Below, piece after piece: positions 28,201 through 35,528 of a stretch of 46,937 bases of DNA. Made by a program: the position numbers and the translations under genes. Positions within the stretch are counted from its first letter, which is position 1; every line of letters begins with the position of its first letter. Location of the stretch: contig OMXK01000026.1 of the NCBI GenBank assembly GCA_900314995.1, forward strand, positions 1-46,937, in the 5' to 3' direction. This DNA comes from an uncultured Prevotella sp. GTDB lineage: Bacteria; Bacteroidota; Bacteroidia; Bacteroidales; Bacteroidaceae. The notes under the pieces are model-generated. The model searched no databases and was not told the origin of the DNA. It was given only the letters and a program-made list of their open reading frames with translations.

Positions 28201-28633
28201 CATGTGTTACACCCATCGTCGCCTGCTCTCACAACTCGCCATAAGTCTTATTCAAGAAGGACAGCAGGAGAAGGCAAAGAAAGTTCTGGAAAAGGCCGAG
28301 AAGGAGATTCCCGCTTATAACGTACCCCACGACTATCAGAGCGGATCACTCGATCTGGTGCGTGCTTATGCACTCACGAATCAGCCCCAGAAAGCCCAAC
28401 AGATCATCGATACCCTCTGGAAGAAAGCGACTCAATACGTGATGTGGTACTGTTCGCTCGACAGCTCGCGCTTTGAGATCTCACAGCGCGACTGTATGAT
28501 CAACATTATCATCTTGCAGCAGATTCTCGATGTGCAGGACACCATCGACGAGAAGCAATCTCAGAAAAAGGATGCCCAACTTGAAGCACTCATGCGACTC
28601 TTCCAGTCAAAAGGAGGCTCCTTTGGAGAATAA
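25208..28633 (+). CDS. DUF2723 family membrane protein (TMEM260-like, GT-C type)
   Basis: A 1141-residue protein. The N-terminal part of about 600 residues has many transmembrane helices and the family signature TASFWDCPEFITTGYKL with GHPPGAPFFM, where the Asp and Glu resemble the first-loop acidic residues of GT-C glycosyltransferases. A large extracytoplasmic C-terminal region follows, ending in TPR-like helices (QQEKAKKVLEKAEKEIPAY). Human TMEM260, which shares the DUF2723 domain, is a protein O-mannosyltransferase; a role in Bacteroidota protein O-glycosylation is therefore plausible but inferred. It has its own promoter and starts a plus-strand run with the deacetylase gene 15 nt behind. 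Confidence 0.88.
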   Translation: MKQLFAGQSGKAEFRLMDNILGWLAFFIAAFAYCSTIEPTASFWDCPEFITTGYKLEIGHPPGAPFFMLTANLFSQFTSDPTQVARMVNTMSALLSATCILFLFWSITHLTRRLLISDWGELTLPKAISIEAAGLVGALIYTFSDTFWFSAVEGEVYAYSSAFTAVVFWLILKWEDVADEPHADRWLVLIMYMTGLSIGVHLLNLLCVPAIVLVYYYRRFPDANLKGSLIALAISLVILGAVLYGVVPGIITVGGWFELFFVNTLGMPFNTGEIIYIILLVSCVVWAVFETQTQRHSPTIQNLAFLLSVGMLGIPFYGYGWSAFIIGVFALAALWFVLGLKKDKQLLISARIKNTMLLCMLMLMIGYSSYALIVIRSSANPPMDQNSPEDIFTLGDYLGRDQYGYRPLLYGQAYTSQVALESDGQYCRPVMTEGKPVYQRKEKASADEKDSYFVVRTKDEYKYAQNMVFPRMYDAGHAAAYESWMGGVDGTDVPYDRCGEPMTVKMPTQLENIRFFLSYQCNFMYWRYFMWNFAGRQNDIQGNGELEHGNWLTGIPFIDNARLGDQDMLPDDLKQNKGHNVFYCMPLILGLIGLFWQAWYTRKRKMTVNGSEKTIDDPIGIRQFWVVFFLFFMTGLAIVVYLNQTPMQPRERDYAYAGSFYAFAIWCGMGVAAIIDWLQRKLKKESLAIAAVVGIACLFVPIQMASQTWDDHDRSGRYTCRDFGQNYLMTLQEKGNPIIFTNGDNDTFPLWYNQDTEGVRTDARVCNLSYLQTDWYIDQMRRPAYDSPSVPITWSRLEYCAGTNEYVHVDPSLKEQVLQIYKDQPEMARKQFGDEPFELKNVLKHWVRATEKDFHVIPTDTVYVTIDKEAVRKSGMMMAADSIPDKMVISLKGKSALYKGDLMILEMIAQCNWVRPIYVAMTVGAENYMNLGEHFVQEGLANRITPFRTHYTDSRGNLVPMEGVANFDTEKTYDNVMNKFKFGGVSQQGIYLDETVMRMCYTHRRLLSQLAISLIQEGQQEKAKKVLEKAEKEIPAYNVPHDYQSGSLDLVRAYALTNQPQKAQQIIDTLWKKATQYVMWYCSLDSSRFEISQRDCMINIIILQQILDVQDTIDEKQSQKKDAQLEALMRLFQSKGGSFGE

Positions 28634-28648
28634 ATAGAGTACAAACGG

Positions 28649-29272
28649 ATGTTTATCGAACAACCAGCCATATATCTCCGCTGGCTCTATCCGAAAGCCT
28701 ATTGGAGAATGGACCGTCACGAGAAGGCAGTATACCTGACCTTTGACGACGGTCCCATCCCCGAGGCAACTCCGTTAATCCTCGACATTCTCAAAGCGTT
28801 CGATGCAAAAGCCACGTTCTTTATGGTTGGCGACAATGTGCGCAAGTACCCTGCACTCTACGAACACATACTCGCCGAAGGGCATCAGGTGGGGAACCAT
28901 ACCCACAACCACATCAAGGGACTTTCCCATACGATCAAGGAGTACAGCTACAATGTCGAAAAAGCCAATGCCTATATCCACTCCCGTCTTGTTCGTCCGC
29001 CACATGGGTGGATGCGCCTCGGACAGTATGCCTGGCTCAGTCGTAAATACAAGATCGTGATGTGGGATCTCGTTACGCGCGACTATTCCAAATGGATGAC
29101 GGCTGAAGACGTGGTCAATAATATAAAAAGGTACGCGCGTAATGGTTCCATCATCACCTTTCATGATTCATTAAAGTCTATCGACAAACTGCGCACAGCC
29201 CTTCCTGAATCTCTTCAATGGCTTCGCGACCAAGGCTATGAGTTCAAGATTTTCGACCAACCTACACCCTGA
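28649..29272 (+). CDS. polysaccharide deacetylase (NodB/CE4)
   Basis: A 207-residue CE4-type deacetylase. The NodB motifs are present: motif 1 YLTFDDGP (catalytic and metal Asp), motif 2 GNHTHNH (metal His pair), motif 3 RPPHGWMR. There is no clear signal peptide; the N-terminus IYLRWLYPKAYWRM is aromatic. It would remove N- or O-acetyl groups from peptidoglycan, chitin-like or other glycans. It follows the DUF2723 gene by 15 nt, which suggests a shared envelope-glycan role, though this is only context. Confidence 0.88.
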   Translation: MFIEQPAIYLRWLYPKAYWRMDRHEKAVYLTFDDGPIPEATPLILDILKAFDAKATFFMVGDNVRKYPALYEHILAEGHQVGNHTHNHIKGLSHTIKEYSYNVEKANAYIHSRLVRPPHGWMRLGQYAWLSRKYKIVMWDLVTRDYSKWMTAEDVVNNIKRYARNGSIITFHDSLKSIDKLRTALPESLQWLRDQGYEFKIFDQPTP

Positions 29273-29308
29273 CACTTCTGATTCTCCGACTAAGAAACCC
29301 ATACAAAT

Positions 29309-31654
29309 ATGAAAAGATTACTTATTACCAGCTTGCTAACAGCAACAATCACAATGACAACAAATGCACAAATCAAACTGAGTGCCGATAACATCGACGA
29401 GGTGCTTAAGGCAATGACCATTGAAGAGAAAGCCCAACTACTGGTGGGTGGTGGTAACAACAGCTTCGTAGGTAGCGGCGCCATGCTCGGCCATCAGGAG
29501 AAGCTAGTGGCCGGAGCCGCCGGCATCACCGTTGAGATTCCACGTTTAGGTATTCCTGCCACCGTGCTCACCGACGGCCCTGCCGGTGTGCATATCGACG
29601 CCACGCGTAAGAACGACCCGCAGACTTACTACGCTACAGGTTTCCCTGTAGGCACCTGTCTGGCCTCCACTTGGAATACAGAACTTGTCGAAGCTGTCGG
29701 CAAGGCCATTGGCAACGAGACCCTCGAGTATGGCTGCGACGTCATCCTTGGCCCTGGTCTGAACATTCACCGCAACCCATTATGCGGCCGTAATTTCGAA
29801 TACTATTCCGAAGATCCCGTGGTAACGGGAAAGATAGGCGTAGCCATGACTCTTGGCATCCAAAGCCAGGGCGTCGGTGTCTCTGCCAAGCATTTTGCCG
29901 TCAATTCCCAGGAGAGCGACCGCACCCGTGTCGATGAGCGTCTCAGCCAGCGAGCCCTCCGTGAGATCTACCTCCGTGGCTTCGAGCAAGTCGTCCGTGA
30001 GAGTGATCCTTGGACAGTCATGTCAGCTTACAACATTGTCAATGGTGTCCATGCACAGGGCAGCAAAGAGCTGCTCACAGATATTCTCCGTACTGACTGG
30101 GGGTTCCGTGGCATCGTCATGACTGACTGGATTGACAGACGAGAGGGACAAGGGCTCTACACCGTCAATCAGGTAGAAGCAGGCAACGACCTGTTCACCC
30201 CTGGTTATCCCACACAGGCACAAGACATCGTCAATGGTGTGAAGAACGGAAAACTTGACATCAAATACGTCGACCTGAATGTGCGCCGCATGCTCGAATA
30301 CATCGTCAAGACCCCACGTTTCCGTGGCTATCAGTTCAGCAACAAGCCCGATCTGAAAGCGCATGCCCAGATTACCCGCCAGTCAAGCACCGAAGGCATG
30401 GTGCTGCTGAAGAACACAGGTGTACTTCCCATCCGCGACCTCAAGACTGTCGCCCTCTTCGGCGTCAACTCCTACGATTTCCTCTCCGGTGGTCTCGGCT
30501 CTGGCGCTGTCAACGTGCCCTACAGTGTCGATATGGTAACCGGTCTGAAGAATATCGGCATCAACACTACCCCACAACTGACAGAGATCTACCAGAACTA
30601 CGTGAAATATGCCCGTGCCAAGCTGAAGGCCGACAAGAACCCCATCATGTGGTTCCTCGACACCGGCAAGCCAAAGTTCGACGAGATCGACATCACCGAA
30701 CGCTGCGTACAGCATGAGTTGAAAGAAGCCGATGCCGCTATTATCACCATTGGCCGTCAAGCCGGTGAAGGCATGGATCGCGCCATCGAGGGTGAGTTCA
30801 ACCTTACGCAGACAGAGAAAGACATGATCTTCCGTGTCAGCGACGCCTTCCGTCCTGCCGGCAAGCCAGTCATCGTCATCCTCAACTCCGGCTCCGTCAT
30901 GGAGACAGCCTCTTGGCGCGACCGTGTAGATGCTATCCTTTGCGCCTGGCAGCCAGGTGAGGAAGGCGGCAACAGCGTCGCTGACGTACTCACAGGCAAG
31001 GCGAACCCCTCAGGCAAGCTCACAATGACTTGGCCCATCGCCGCTACCGACCACCCCTCGACGAAGAACTTCCCACAGGAACTTGATGCCTATACTTTCC
31101 GTGAGATGATCGGCTGGGGAGCACAAATCCCCGGACGTGACTATACCAACCACGACGAGGACATCTATGTAGGCTACCGCTATTTCGACACCTTCCAGAA
31201 GGAAGTCGCCTACCCCTTCGGCTTCGGTCTCAGCTACACCACATTCAACTTCTCGAAACCCGTTGTAAAGGCCAAGGGTAAGGACGCTGTCGAGGTTTCT
31301 GTCACCGTCAAGAACACTGGCGCTGTCAGCGGTAAGGAAGTCGCCCAGGTCTATGTCTCAGCTCCTAAGGGACGCCTCGAGAAGCCATCACAGGAGCTCA
31401 AGGCATTCGCCAAGACCCGTGAACTGGCACCAGGTGAGAGCCAGACATTGACGATGACCATCCCTGTGCGCGACCTCGCTTCGTTCGACGAGGCCAACAG
31501 CCAGTGGCTTACAGAAGCAGGCACTTACACTTTCCGCATCGGCAATAGCAGTCGCGACATCGCTGCCACTGCGCAGTTGAAGATTGCCGAGTACACGGAG
31601 AAGACCACCAATGCCCTTGCTCCCCGGCAGCCCTTGAATCTGCTGAAGCAGTAA
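29309..31654 (+). CDS. GH3 beta-glucosidase-like glycoside hydrolase
   Basis: A 781-residue GH3 enzyme with a signal peptide (MKRLLITSLLTATITMTTNAQ). The (beta/alpha)8 domain contains TDGPAGVHID, KHFAVNSQE and the nucleophile motif GIVMTDW. The second domain starts SSTEGMVLLKNTGVLPI and the C-terminal fibronectin-III-like domain is complete (VSVTVKNTGAVSGKEVAQVY). It probably cleaves terminal beta-glucose or beta-xylose from oligosaccharides in the periplasm. No promoter is visible in the 36-nt gap before it; it is likely transcribed with the alpha/beta hydrolase 10 nt behind. Confidence 0.93.
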   Translation: MKRLLITSLLTATITMTTNAQIKLSADNIDEVLKAMTIEEKAQLLVGGGNNSFVGSGAMLGHQEKLVAGAAGITVEIPRLGIPATVLTDGPAGVHIDATRKNDPQTYYATGFPVGTCLASTWNTELVEAVGKAIGNETLEYGCDVILGPGLNIHRNPLCGRNFEYYSEDPVVTGKIGVAMTLGIQSQGVGVSAKHFAVNSQESDRTRVDERLSQRALREIYLRGFEQVVRESDPWTVMSAYNIVNGVHAQGSKELLTDILRTDWGFRGIVMTDWIDRREGQGLYTVNQVEAGNDLFTPGYPTQAQDIVNGVKNGKLDIKYVDLNVRRMLEYIVKTPRFRGYQFSNKPDLKAHAQITRQSSTEGMVLLKNTGVLPIRDLKTVALFGVNSYDFLSGGLGSGAVNVPYSVDMVTGLKNIGINTTPQLTEIYQNYVKYARAKLKADKNPIMWFLDTGKPKFDEIDITERCVQHELKEADAAIITIGRQAGEGMDRAIEGEFNLTQTEKDMIFRVSDAFRPAGKPVIVILNSGSVMETASWRDRVDAILCAWQPGEEGGNSVADVLTGKANPSGKLTMTWPIAATDHPSTKNFPQELDAYTFREMIGWGAQIPGRDYTNHDEDIYVGYRYFDTFQKEVAYPFGFGLSYTTFNFSKPVVKAKGKDAVEVSVTVKNTGAVSGKEVAQVYVSAPKGRLEKPSQELKAFAKTRELAPGESQTLTMTIPVRDLASFDEANSQWLTEAGTYTFRIGNSSRDIAATAQLKIAEYTEKTTNALAPRQPLNLLKQ

Positions 31655-31664
31655 CTAATTAACA

Positions 31665-32735
31665 ATGCATAAAACCAAGATGATGAAGAAACTATTCATG
31701 ACAGCGATCCTGATCGCTGCAAGTATTGGGTTGACGAATGCCCAGACAGCCCAAAAGCAAATCGTAGAAGAAGGCGGTACTGGTCCTTTCAAATCAGAGG
31801 TGGTAGGCGATGCCTCCTGCCCAGGCTTTACGGTATATCGCCCTCAGAATCTGAAAGAGGTAGTGGCAAAGCAGGGTGCCCTGCCAGTGATTGTCTATGC
31901 CAACGGTGCCTGTTTCAACAATAATGTGGAGATGCGCCTGCTGTTGAGCGAAGTGGCATCCTACGGCTATGTTGCCGCTGCCATCGGTCCTTACGACGAA
32001 GCAGACGTGATGGCCCAATGGAGAGGTGTTCTGAAAGCTGCCTATCCGGAAACCAAGGGCGAAGTGATCATGGCCAATGGTGAAAAGATCCTGCCACTCA
32101 CTGCCGAAGAGAAAAAAGCGCGTGATGAAGAGCAGGCCAAGCAGAGAGAACAGGCCTTGAAGAACGCCAAGAAGAACAAGAAACAGCCCGAGGCTCCACA
32201 CTTCCAGACCTATCCCAAGATGCTGCTGGAGGTTTTGGATTGGCTGACAGATCAGAATGCCAATGCAGGCTCTGAATACTACCACTGCCTCAATCTCGAC
32301 CATGTGGCAGCTATGGGACAGTCGTGTGGTGGTGCGCAGGTCTTGGGTGTATCCCACGATCCTCGCATCAAGACCTGTGTGATGCTGAACACTGGCATCG
32401 GCGATATGGAGATGATGGGAGCTACGAAAGAAAATCTGAAGAACCTGCATCAGCCGATGTTCTATATGATTGGCGGTCCTGCCGACATCGCTTATGCCAA
32501 TGCACAAAAGGACTATGAGCGCATTGCCGACAACATCCCCGTGGTGATGCTCAATTCCAAGGACGGACATAGTGGCACTTACTACGAGAAGTATGGCGGC
32601 AACTATGCCAAGGCGGTTATCAAGTGGCTCGACTGGCAGCTGAAAGGGCAAGTGGGACAATCTGCCCTCTTCCTCGACGACGAGTACCTGAAGATGAAAT
32701 TCCCCGAGTGGCAGGGTGTCCGCAAGAATTTCTAA
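31665..32735 (+). CDS. secreted alpha/beta hydrolase with charged insertion
   Basis: A 356-residue alpha/beta hydrolase-like protein with a signal peptide (MKKLFMTAILIAASIGLTNAQ; starts at 31665, 31680 or 31683 are possible). PVIVYANGACFNNN resembles the oxyanion-hole strand and AMGQSCGGAQ the nucleophile elbow (Ser about 220). GHSGTYYEKYGGNY probably holds the catalytic His. A Lys/Glu/Gln-rich segment (about residues 145-180, EEKKARDEEQAKQREQ) interrupts the fold. Esterase activity on acylated sugars would fit its place behind the GH3 gene, but the substrate is unknown. Confidence 0.82.
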   Translation: MHKTKMMKKLFMTAILIAASIGLTNAQTAQKQIVEEGGTGPFKSEVVGDASCPGFTVYRPQNLKEVVAKQGALPVIVYANGACFNNNVEMRLLLSEVASYGYVAAAIGPYDEADVMAQWRGVLKAAYPETKGEVIMANGEKILPLTAEEKKARDEEQAKQREQALKNAKKNKKQPEAPHFQTYPKMLLEVLDWLTDQNANAGSEYYHCLNLDHVAAMGQSCGGAQVLGVSHDPRIKTCVMLNTGIGDMEMMGATKENLKNLHQPMFYMIGGPADIAYANAQKDYERIADNIPVVMLNSKDGHSGTYYEKYGGNYAKAVIKWLDWQLKGQVGQSALFLDDEYLKMKFPEWQGVRKNF

Positions 32736-32752
32736 TCAGACAAATGCTTTTG

Positions 32753-32777
32753 TGCCCGCATTTTTGCGGGCATTTTT
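32753..32777 (+). terminator. intrinsic terminator of the GH3/hydrolase transcript
   Basis: TGCCCGC (32753-32759) pairs with GCGGGCA (32766-32772), loop ATTTTT, then five T. Confidence 0.9.
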
Positions 32778-32800
32778 ATTTTGTTGGCTATACATGCCAG

Positions 32801-33730
32801 CTATTTCATAGTATAATAAGCCACTGCTATTCCAGCACCATAGATTGCAACCATCACGACAGTCGATATGAGGACGGTAAGTACAAGGTGGCCGAGCACG
32901 CGCTTCTTCGAGAAGCCGGAGAACTGCTTTAGGGCCACGAAGACCATCAGTACCGCGAGGAGCTTCAGCAGCGAGGAGTTCAACAGATTAGCCGCAATCG
33001 AATAGATACTGTACATGTTGGACGTGTACACCAACGCCACGACAAACTCGGAATACCTCAGATCAGGAATCGTAGGCGTCTTTCGCCAGAAGTAATACAG
33101 CGGCACGGTGAACATCAGGAGCGTCAACAAAGCGAAGATGGCCGCATTCTTATTACGGATGGAGTCCATCACTTTCGTAAAATTCATCAGTTTCTGCGCA
33201 ATATAGTATCTTATCGGATGCTCACCGTTGTTGTCCATGTCGAACGTGAGAGGTGCCGCTGCCGGCGCTGGCGGATTCTGTGCCACCTCTTCCGTGTTTT
33301 GCTGCTGTCCGTTCTCTTCTCCCAAGCCAAAACTGAAACCATTCTGCACCAACAGCGACAAGGCCGTCAGCAGAAAGAACATCTTAAACGGTGGAAAATA
33401 AGCCGACTGCATACCTCTCAGGTAGTCACGGATCATATAGCCGGGCCTCAGCATCAGGTCGCGCAGACTACGGAACATACTCCTGTTGCCCATGCCCCAC
33501 ACATCGAGAAAGAGCAGAAGCGCCTTCTTAAACGAGAAACGGCCCACGCCGGCCGACTGTCCACACCTGGGACAGAAGTTACCCACATACTCCGTCTTAC
33601 ACGAGGCACAAGTATGTCTCTCCTCCGAAAGCGGTTTCAGTTCATACGGCCTATGCTGCCAGATCCTGAACGCCCTAAGCCACTTCTTCCGCTTCTCCTT
33701 ATCACTGTCTAAGAATCCTAATGCTTTCAT
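32801..33730 (-). CDS. DUF3667 membrane protein with zinc ribbon
   Basis: A 309-residue protein. The N-terminal CASCKTEYVGNFCPRCGQ is a four-Cys zinc ribbon typical of DUF3667 proteins, followed by LRPGYMIRDYLRG and about five transmembrane segments. A Gln/Asn/Pro/Ala-rich loop lies between segments 1 and 2. Function unknown. Start 33730 is the only one compatible with the promoter at 33739-33746; it leaves a leader of only a few nucleotides. Confidence 0.85.
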   Translation of the reverse strand: MKALGFLDSDKEKRKKWLRAFRIWQHRPYELKPLSEERHTCASCKTEYVGNFCPRCGQSAGVGRFSFKKALLLFLDVWGMGNRSMFRSLRDLMLRPGYMIRDYLRGMQSAYFPPFKMFFLLTALSLLVQNGFSFGLGEENGQQQNTEEVAQNPPAPAAAPLTFDMDNNGEHPIRYYIAQKLMNFTKVMDSIRNKNAAIFALLTLLMFTVPLYYFWRKTPTIPDLRYSEFVVALVYTSNMYSIYSIAANLLNSSLLKLLAVLMVFVALKQFSGFSKKRVLGHLVLTVLISTVVMVAIYGAGIAVAYYTMK

Positions 33731-33738
33731 TCCGCCTG

Positions 33739-33746
33739 CAAAGATA
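33739..33746 (-). promoter_or_regulatory. -7 box of the DUF3667 gene
   Basis: TATCTTTG on the minus strand, with TTGG about 19 nt upstream. Only 8 nt separate the box from the ATG, so the mRNA may be nearly leaderless. Confidence 0.6.
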
Positions 33747-33787
33747 CGCAAAATATCCACTCTCCCCAACTTTTTTGCCTCAAAAGA

Positions 33788-33818
33788 TTGGAGTTTTCAA
33801 AAAAACAACCTACCTTTG
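33788..33818 (+). promoter_or_regulatory. promoter of the thioesterase gene
   Basis: TTGG (33788-33791), 19 nt, TACCTTTG (33811-33818). It is divergent from the DUF3667 promoter and excludes starts upstream of 33850. Confidence 0.65.
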
Positions 33819-33849
33819 CAGCCGATTTACGCAGAATAGACTTAAAAAG

Positions 33850-34278
33850 ATGACAGAAGAAAGTAAAATTGAATACCGCCATGTGCTGCCTTTACAGATA
33901 CGTTTCAATGACGTTGACAAGTTCGGACACGTGAATAACACCATCTATTTTCAGTTCTACGATACGGCTAAGACCGACTATATAGCCACCGTCTGCAAGG
34001 GCGTCGACTGGGAGCGTCTTGCTATTGTTGTGGTAAAGATCGAGGCCGAATTTGTTGCTCAGATCAAGGGTGACAGCCGTATTGCAGGTCGCACCCGTGT
34101 AACCAAACTCGGCAACAAGAGCTTCCATCTCGAGCAGGATGTTATCGACATCGATACCAAGGAAGTGAAGAGCCGCTGTCTCTCAGTGATGGTACTCTAC
34201 GATCTGGAACGTCAGCAGACCATTCCCCTCCCAGAAGAATGGCGCCAAGCCATCAGCGCCTACGATGGTCTGGACTAA
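33850..34278 (+). CDS. hot-dog fold acyl-CoA thioesterase (4HBT-like)
   Basis: A 142-residue hot-dog protein of normal length for 4-hydroxybenzoyl-CoA thioesterase relatives. The active-site motif is RFNDVDKFGHVNNTIYFQF, with the catalytic Asp followed by the conserved HVNN. It would hydrolyse an acyl-CoA or acyl-ACP in the cytoplasm; the acyl chain cannot be told. It is a single gene from its own promoter and is followed by the palindromic non-coding element. Confidence 0.9.
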   Translation: MTEESKIEYRHVLPLQIRFNDVDKFGHVNNTIYFQFYDTAKTDYIATVCKGVDWERLAIVVVKIEAEFVAQIKGDSRIAGRTRVTKLGNKSFHLEQDVIDIDTKEVKSRCLSVMVLYDLERQQTIPLPEEWRQAISAYDGLD

Positions 34279-34526
34279 GACAATGGGTAGTTACATCCCC
34301 TGAAAACGCGTGAGTATTGTCATTGTCACTTTGTTGCATTTCATACTGATATAGTTGACAGCATCACGCTACAACGCTACAACGCTACATAGGCTACAAT
34401 TGTCCATGACACCATTACACCATTTCTTTTTCATTATGTACAAACCCTGAATTTGATTGAGTGGACAGTGGACAAGTGGACAAATGGGTAGATTGAAGTG
34501 GACATGAATAGCTTATACTATATAAT

Positions 34527-34556
34527 AATTTATATATATTATAATATATATAAATT
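34527..34556. repeat. 30-bp AT-only perfect palindrome
   Basis: The left 15 nt (34527-34541) are the exact reverse complement of 34542-34556. All bases are A or T. It is the centre of the larger inverted-repeat element, within 1 bp of the midpoint of the D arms. Confidence 0.9.
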
Positions 34557-34718
34557 TAATAATAGCTATTTAGTCCATAATAACTCCTATTGATTTTTCT
34601 TTTGTCCACTTGTCCACTGTCCACTAAAAAATCAATTTCCAAGAAGAAATGGTGTAATGGTGTAATGGCGTAAATGCAACAAAGTGACAATGACAATGCC
34701 GAATAAGCTGTGGGGGAG

Positions 34719-34784
34719 TTTCTCGGTGGGAAACTACCAGTTTGTTACCGAGAAGCTACCAGTTTGGTACCGAGAAACCCAAAT
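34719..34784. repeat. three 22-bp tandem units, iteron-like
   Basis: Units start at 34719, 34741 and 34763. Units 2 and 3 share TTTG(T/G)TACCGAGAA; units 1 and 2 share CTACCAG at the end. TTTCTCGGT (34719-34727) is inverted as ACCGAGAAA (34769-34777). The CTACCAGTTTG anchor and the 22-nt period match the array at 46747-46834. Confidence 0.7.
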
Positions 34785-34877
34785 GTAGCGTTGTAGCGTG
34801 TGGCGCATCGTTTGCAAACATAATATAAAAAAGCGTAATTCAGATTTCGTACTGATTGGAATACGGGAAATGTTTCT

Positions 34878-34885
34878 TACTTTTG
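34878..34885 (+). promoter_or_regulatory. -7 box for the 34911 gene
   Basis: TACTTTTG followed by CAG, with TTGG about 20 nt upstream at 34856-34859. Confidence 0.55.
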
Positions 34886-34910
34886 CAGCGTCGAAAGATT
34901 GTTTAGCAGA

Positions 34911-35519
34911 GTGAAAAAGATGATCCTCACAATACTGGCTGTGGTTGGTGCTTGGACAGCGCAAGCGCAGGAAGTGGTCGATGATGTTCACGTCGTGGAC
35001 TCTGTGGCGATGGCTCCGATTGAGTTCTCATTGCCTCCGTTGACGACGCGAGGGACCATCGCGCACTATCCTTATTACAATGGTTTGATGACGAACTTCT
35101 ACGACTGGGAACTTCACCCTGGGATTAACGCGTCGCTGTCGGCATCTGCGATCTTAGGTTTTGGTCACAATGCCAGTTCGGGTTTTGCAAACAGCATCGC
35201 CATCGCATACGCAGGTAGCATCACGCCTAAACTGTCATACTCCATCGGAGGATACAGTTCATTCCTGGACTATGCCAGTCATGCGATCAAGGATGCAGGA
35301 CTGACGGCCATGTTGAACTACAGATTCGACGAGCATTGGGAGGCGGGGGTGTTCGCACAGAAGTCGATTGTACAGCCACGCATACCGATGCGCCTCTACT
35401 GGATGAGCGATGTGGGTGACAAGATTGGAGCCTCAGTACGCTATAACTTCAATCCGCAATTCAGCATCGGCCTCAGCGTCTGGACAGGCTCTTCTCCTTA
35501 TTATTATATGGACAGATAG
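34911..35519 (+). CDS. outer-membrane beta-barrel-like hypothetical protein
   Basis: A 202-residue exported protein. From the GTG start it reads MKKMILTILAVVGAWTAQAQ, a good signal peptide; ATG at 34920 is the alternative, giving a leader without the lysines. The body alternates polar and aromatic residues in short strands (INASLSASAILGFGHNA, SYSIGGYSSFLDY, IGASVRYNFNPQFSIGLSVW) and ends with aromatic residues, as small outer-membrane barrels do. No family can be named. It stands alone, convergent with nadK with only 9 nt between the stops. Confidence 0.75.
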   Translation: MKKMILTILAVVGAWTAQAQEVVDDVHVVDSVAMAPIEFSLPPLTTRGTIAHYPYYNGLMTNFYDWELHPGINASLSASAILGFGHNASSGFANSIAIAYAGSITPKLSYSIGGYSSFLDYASHAIKDAGLTAMLNYRFDEHWEAGVFAQKSIVQPRIPMRLYWMSDVGDKIGASVRYNFNPQFSIGLSVWTGSSPYYYMDR

Positions 35520-35528
35520 AAACCGAGA

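Larger units (their letters stand above)
34316..34800. repeat. palindromic non-coding element with four inverted-repeat pairs
   Basis: This stretch of the 34279-34910 gap has no credible ORF. Perfect inverted pairs: A 34316-34341 with 34672-34697 (26 bp); B 34374-34390 with 34783-34799 (17 bp); C 34409-34428 with 34644-34663 (20 bp); D 34460-34484 with 34601-34625 (25 bp). At the centre is a 30-bp AT-only perfect palindrome, 34527-34556. A, C and D are nested around it; B's right copy lies outside A's. Several arms are built of 6-8-nt direct repeats: CGCTACAA, ACACCATT, AGTGGACA. Three 22-bp units lie between A' and B'. It could extrude as a cruciform or be a non-autonomous mobile relic. Confidence 0.85.

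Noticed and set aside
34279-34910. small protein genes inside the palindromic element
   Set aside because: Frames are short, AT-rich or made of the repeats, and none has a start with a promoter or a recognisable motif.
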